A stretch of DNA of 23,958 bases from contig DAIDIM010000008.1 of NCBI GenBank assembly GCA_027459365.1, positions 1-23,958 on the forward strand, in the 5' to 3' direction. Each line of letters opens with the position of its first letter. The stretch's first letter is position 1. The notes below the pieces were generated by a model. It was not told where the DNA came from. It worked only from the letters and a program-made list of their open reading frames with translations, and searched no databases. The position numbers and the translations under genes were made by a program. Shown here piece after piece: positions 22,545 to 23,958 of the stretch. This stretch comes from Chlamydiota bacterium (GTDB lineage Bacteria > Chlamydiota > Chlamydiia > Chlamydiales > SM23-39).

Positions 22545-23958
22545 GACGCTTTGACTGTTTAGCGCAAGATTGCACAATTTTTGGACCTCATTTACTAGAG
22601 GCATCGGCCGGTACTGGCAAAACCTTTACCATTGAGCATCTTTTTTGTCGTCTCATTTTAGAAAAAGTTCCCTTAGAGCAAATCTTAGTTGTCACATTTA
22701 CAAGAGCTGCAACAAGGGAGTTAAAGCATCGGATCCGCCGAAATCTAGAAAAAGCAATCGATTCATTAACGAAAAAAACTGTGGCATGGCCCTATTTAGT
22801 CCCCTTTATCGGATCGGATTCGGCGCTATTTGACTTATCTCAAGGGATTCTCCGATTTGATGTTGCAAAAATTTTTACCATTCACAGTTTTTGTTATCGG
22901 ATGCTCAAGGAATTTGCATTTGAGGCGGGAAAACTTTTCCCAATAGCCGATCTTGATGATGAATTGGAAATTGCGCGCAAGATTCGCACTTCGCTTGCTG
23001 AATTTTGGCTGACTAAGGTTGACGATACACTTCTTTGTCCTGAGCAGATCGCCATCTTGTTTGGGAAATATGACACCATGCATGAATTAGGCCATGCACT
23101 TGCAAATGCCAAAAAAAAGGGCGAGACGCGCTCTTTTAGTTCTTGGCATCAAGCGTTTCAAGAGGCAATAAAGGGGGCCCCGTCTGTTTCGATTCGCAAT
23201 GAATTTGTTGCAATTTCACCAAACTATAAGGCACACGCGGGAGATTTTGGAGCGCAAATAGATCTGCTCGAGAACCTTGAAAATCCAAATCTTTTTAGAA
23301 AACTGATTGCCCATAAAGGGACCCTCTTCTCATTTTTAGATCCGAAAAATCGGAAGGTTCGAGCAAAGAATGTTCCATCTCCCTTTTTTGATTGGGCAAA
23401 TCACCATTTAGCTCCGATTATCCATGAGGCATCGGATCGGAAAAATATCCTTTCAGTCCTTACAAATGCGTGGAAGTCTTGGGAAAAAGCAAGCGTCGGT
23501 GTGTTGCAGCCAGATGAGATTGTTGAAGAGATGCTTAACTCCCTTTCGATTCCGCCTTTTCTGGACTGTGTACAAAAGCGATTTCAAGCAGTCATTATTG
23601 ATGAATTCCAAGATACCGATCCATTGCAATGGGAGATCTTTCAAAAAGCATTTATCAACTGTCAGACCCTATTTTTAGTCGGCGATCCAAAGCAGTCCAT
23701 TTACCGTTTTAGAAGCGCCGATGTATATACCTACTTTTTAGCAAAAGAGACGCTTGGACCAGAAAATATTTACCAACTCGATACAAACTTCCGCTCTTCA
23801 AAAGAGCTCCTTGAAACACTGAATGCCCTCTTTTCCCGAAATTGGCTCTTACTCCCGCAAAAAAAGTGTACTATAGATTATTACCCAGTACTAGCTGGAA
23901 GCGAAATCTCTTCTGATTTAAAGGATGAGAAAAAAGCGATCCATTGGATCATTGGCAA
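22541..23958 (+). CDS. recB: Exodeoxyribonuclease V beta subunit RecB, 3' end cut by window
   Basis: The first ~472 codons of RecB, the 3'-5' helicase and nuclease subunit. Walker A is EASAGTGKTF (residues about 19-28), followed by VVTFTRAATRELKHRI (motif Ia), a FTIHSFCYRML segment, Walker B AVIIDEFQDTDPLQWEIF, motif III LFLVGDPKQSIYRFRSADVYTY and motif IV LDTNFRSS. These are RecB-specific forms of the superfamily 1 motifs. The remaining helicase motifs and the nuclease domain should lie to the right of the window. The ATG at 22541 overlaps the recC stop by four bases, indicating coupled translation of the two subunits. Confidence 0.94.
   Translation, partial: MRRFDCLAQDCTIFGPHLLEASAGTGKTFTIEHLFCRLILEKVPLEQILVVTFTRAATRELKHRIRRNLEKAIDSLTKKTVAWPYLVPFIGSDSALFDLSQGILRFDVAKIFTIHSFCYRMLKEFAFEAGKLFPIADLDDELEIARKIRTSLAEFWLTKVDDTLLCPEQIAILFGKYDTMHELGHALANAKKKGETRSFSSWHQAFQEAIKGAPSVSIRNEFVAISPNYKAHAGDFGAQIDLLENLENPNLFRKLIAHKGTLFSFLDPKNRKVRAKNVPSPFFDWANHHLAPIIHEASDRKNILSVLTNAWKSWEKASVGVLQPDEIVEEMLNSLSIPPFLDCVQKRFQAVIIDEFQDTDPLQWEIFQKAFINCQTLFLVGDPKQSIYRFRSADVYTYFLAKETLGPENIYQLDTNFRSSKELLETLNALFSRNWLLLPQKKCTIDYYPVLAGSEISSDLKDEKKAIHWIIG

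Noticed and set aside
1..23958. CRISPR array, prophage genes or a toxin-antitoxin pair
   Set aside because: No evenly spaced direct repeats, phage structural or integrase genes, or recognisable toxin-antitoxin pair were seen.

Overview
The window looks like a chromosomal segment of a member of the Chlamydiota outside the Chlamydiaceae (a Simkania-, Waddlia- or Parachlamydia-like environmental chlamydia). The evidence is two tandem proteins resembling the chlamydial major outer membrane protein family, a short UvrD/PcrA helicase, adjacent recC-recB genes, a group II-like phosphatidylserine decarboxylase, and generally AT-rich coding sequence. The species cannot be fixed from sequence reading alone.

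Left region (1-6290). A DDE transposase of an insertion sequence runs off the left edge on the minus strand. It abuts the 3' half of a SAM-dependent methyltransferase that has no N-terminus, so the insertion has probably destroyed that gene. Next, on the minus strand and tightly packed, lies what I read as an undescribed RiPP (ribosomally made, modified peptide) operon, in transcription order: (1) a 91-residue precursor with a nitrile-hydratase-like leader (NHLP) and a short C-terminal core containing one Cys; (2) a 334-residue protein I cannot assign; (3) a PP-loop ATPase whose C-terminal half resembles MurL, the enzyme that epimerises the terminal glutamate of a UDP-muramyl dipeptide; (4) a SagB-type FMN oxidoreductase with an N-terminal region that may bind peptide. 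No YcaO cyclodehydratase, dedicated protease or transporter is present in the window. The combination suggests new peptide-tailoring chemistry and is the main discovery candidate.

Middle region (6291-12703). A UvrD/PcrA helicase (minus) is divergent from a methyltransferase related to sterol C24-methyltransferases (plus). A three-gene set of small membrane or envelope proteins (DUF948-like, unknown, YtxH-like) follows, then tRNA-Ala(GGC) on the minus strand. A 108-bp inverted repeat between the tRNA and mreC carries a promoter-like sequence in each arm, pointing outward. mreC (plus) converges on, and overlaps, a CDP-glycerol glycerophosphotransferase-like gene (minus).

Right region (12708-23958). 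A compact plus-strand series follows: mutY, psd, two MOMP-like outer membrane proteins, a larger outer-membrane beta-barrel protein and an SH3b-NlpC/P60 cell-wall peptidase. Spacing is a few bases or overlapping, so most of these are probably co-transcribed. This joins base excision repair, phosphatidylethanolamine synthesis and envelope proteins in one run. On the minus strand an LplT-like lysophospholipid transporter carries a C-terminal acyltransferase remnant lacking its catalytic histidine. It is divergent from recC, which overlaps recB by four bases; recB continues past the right edge.
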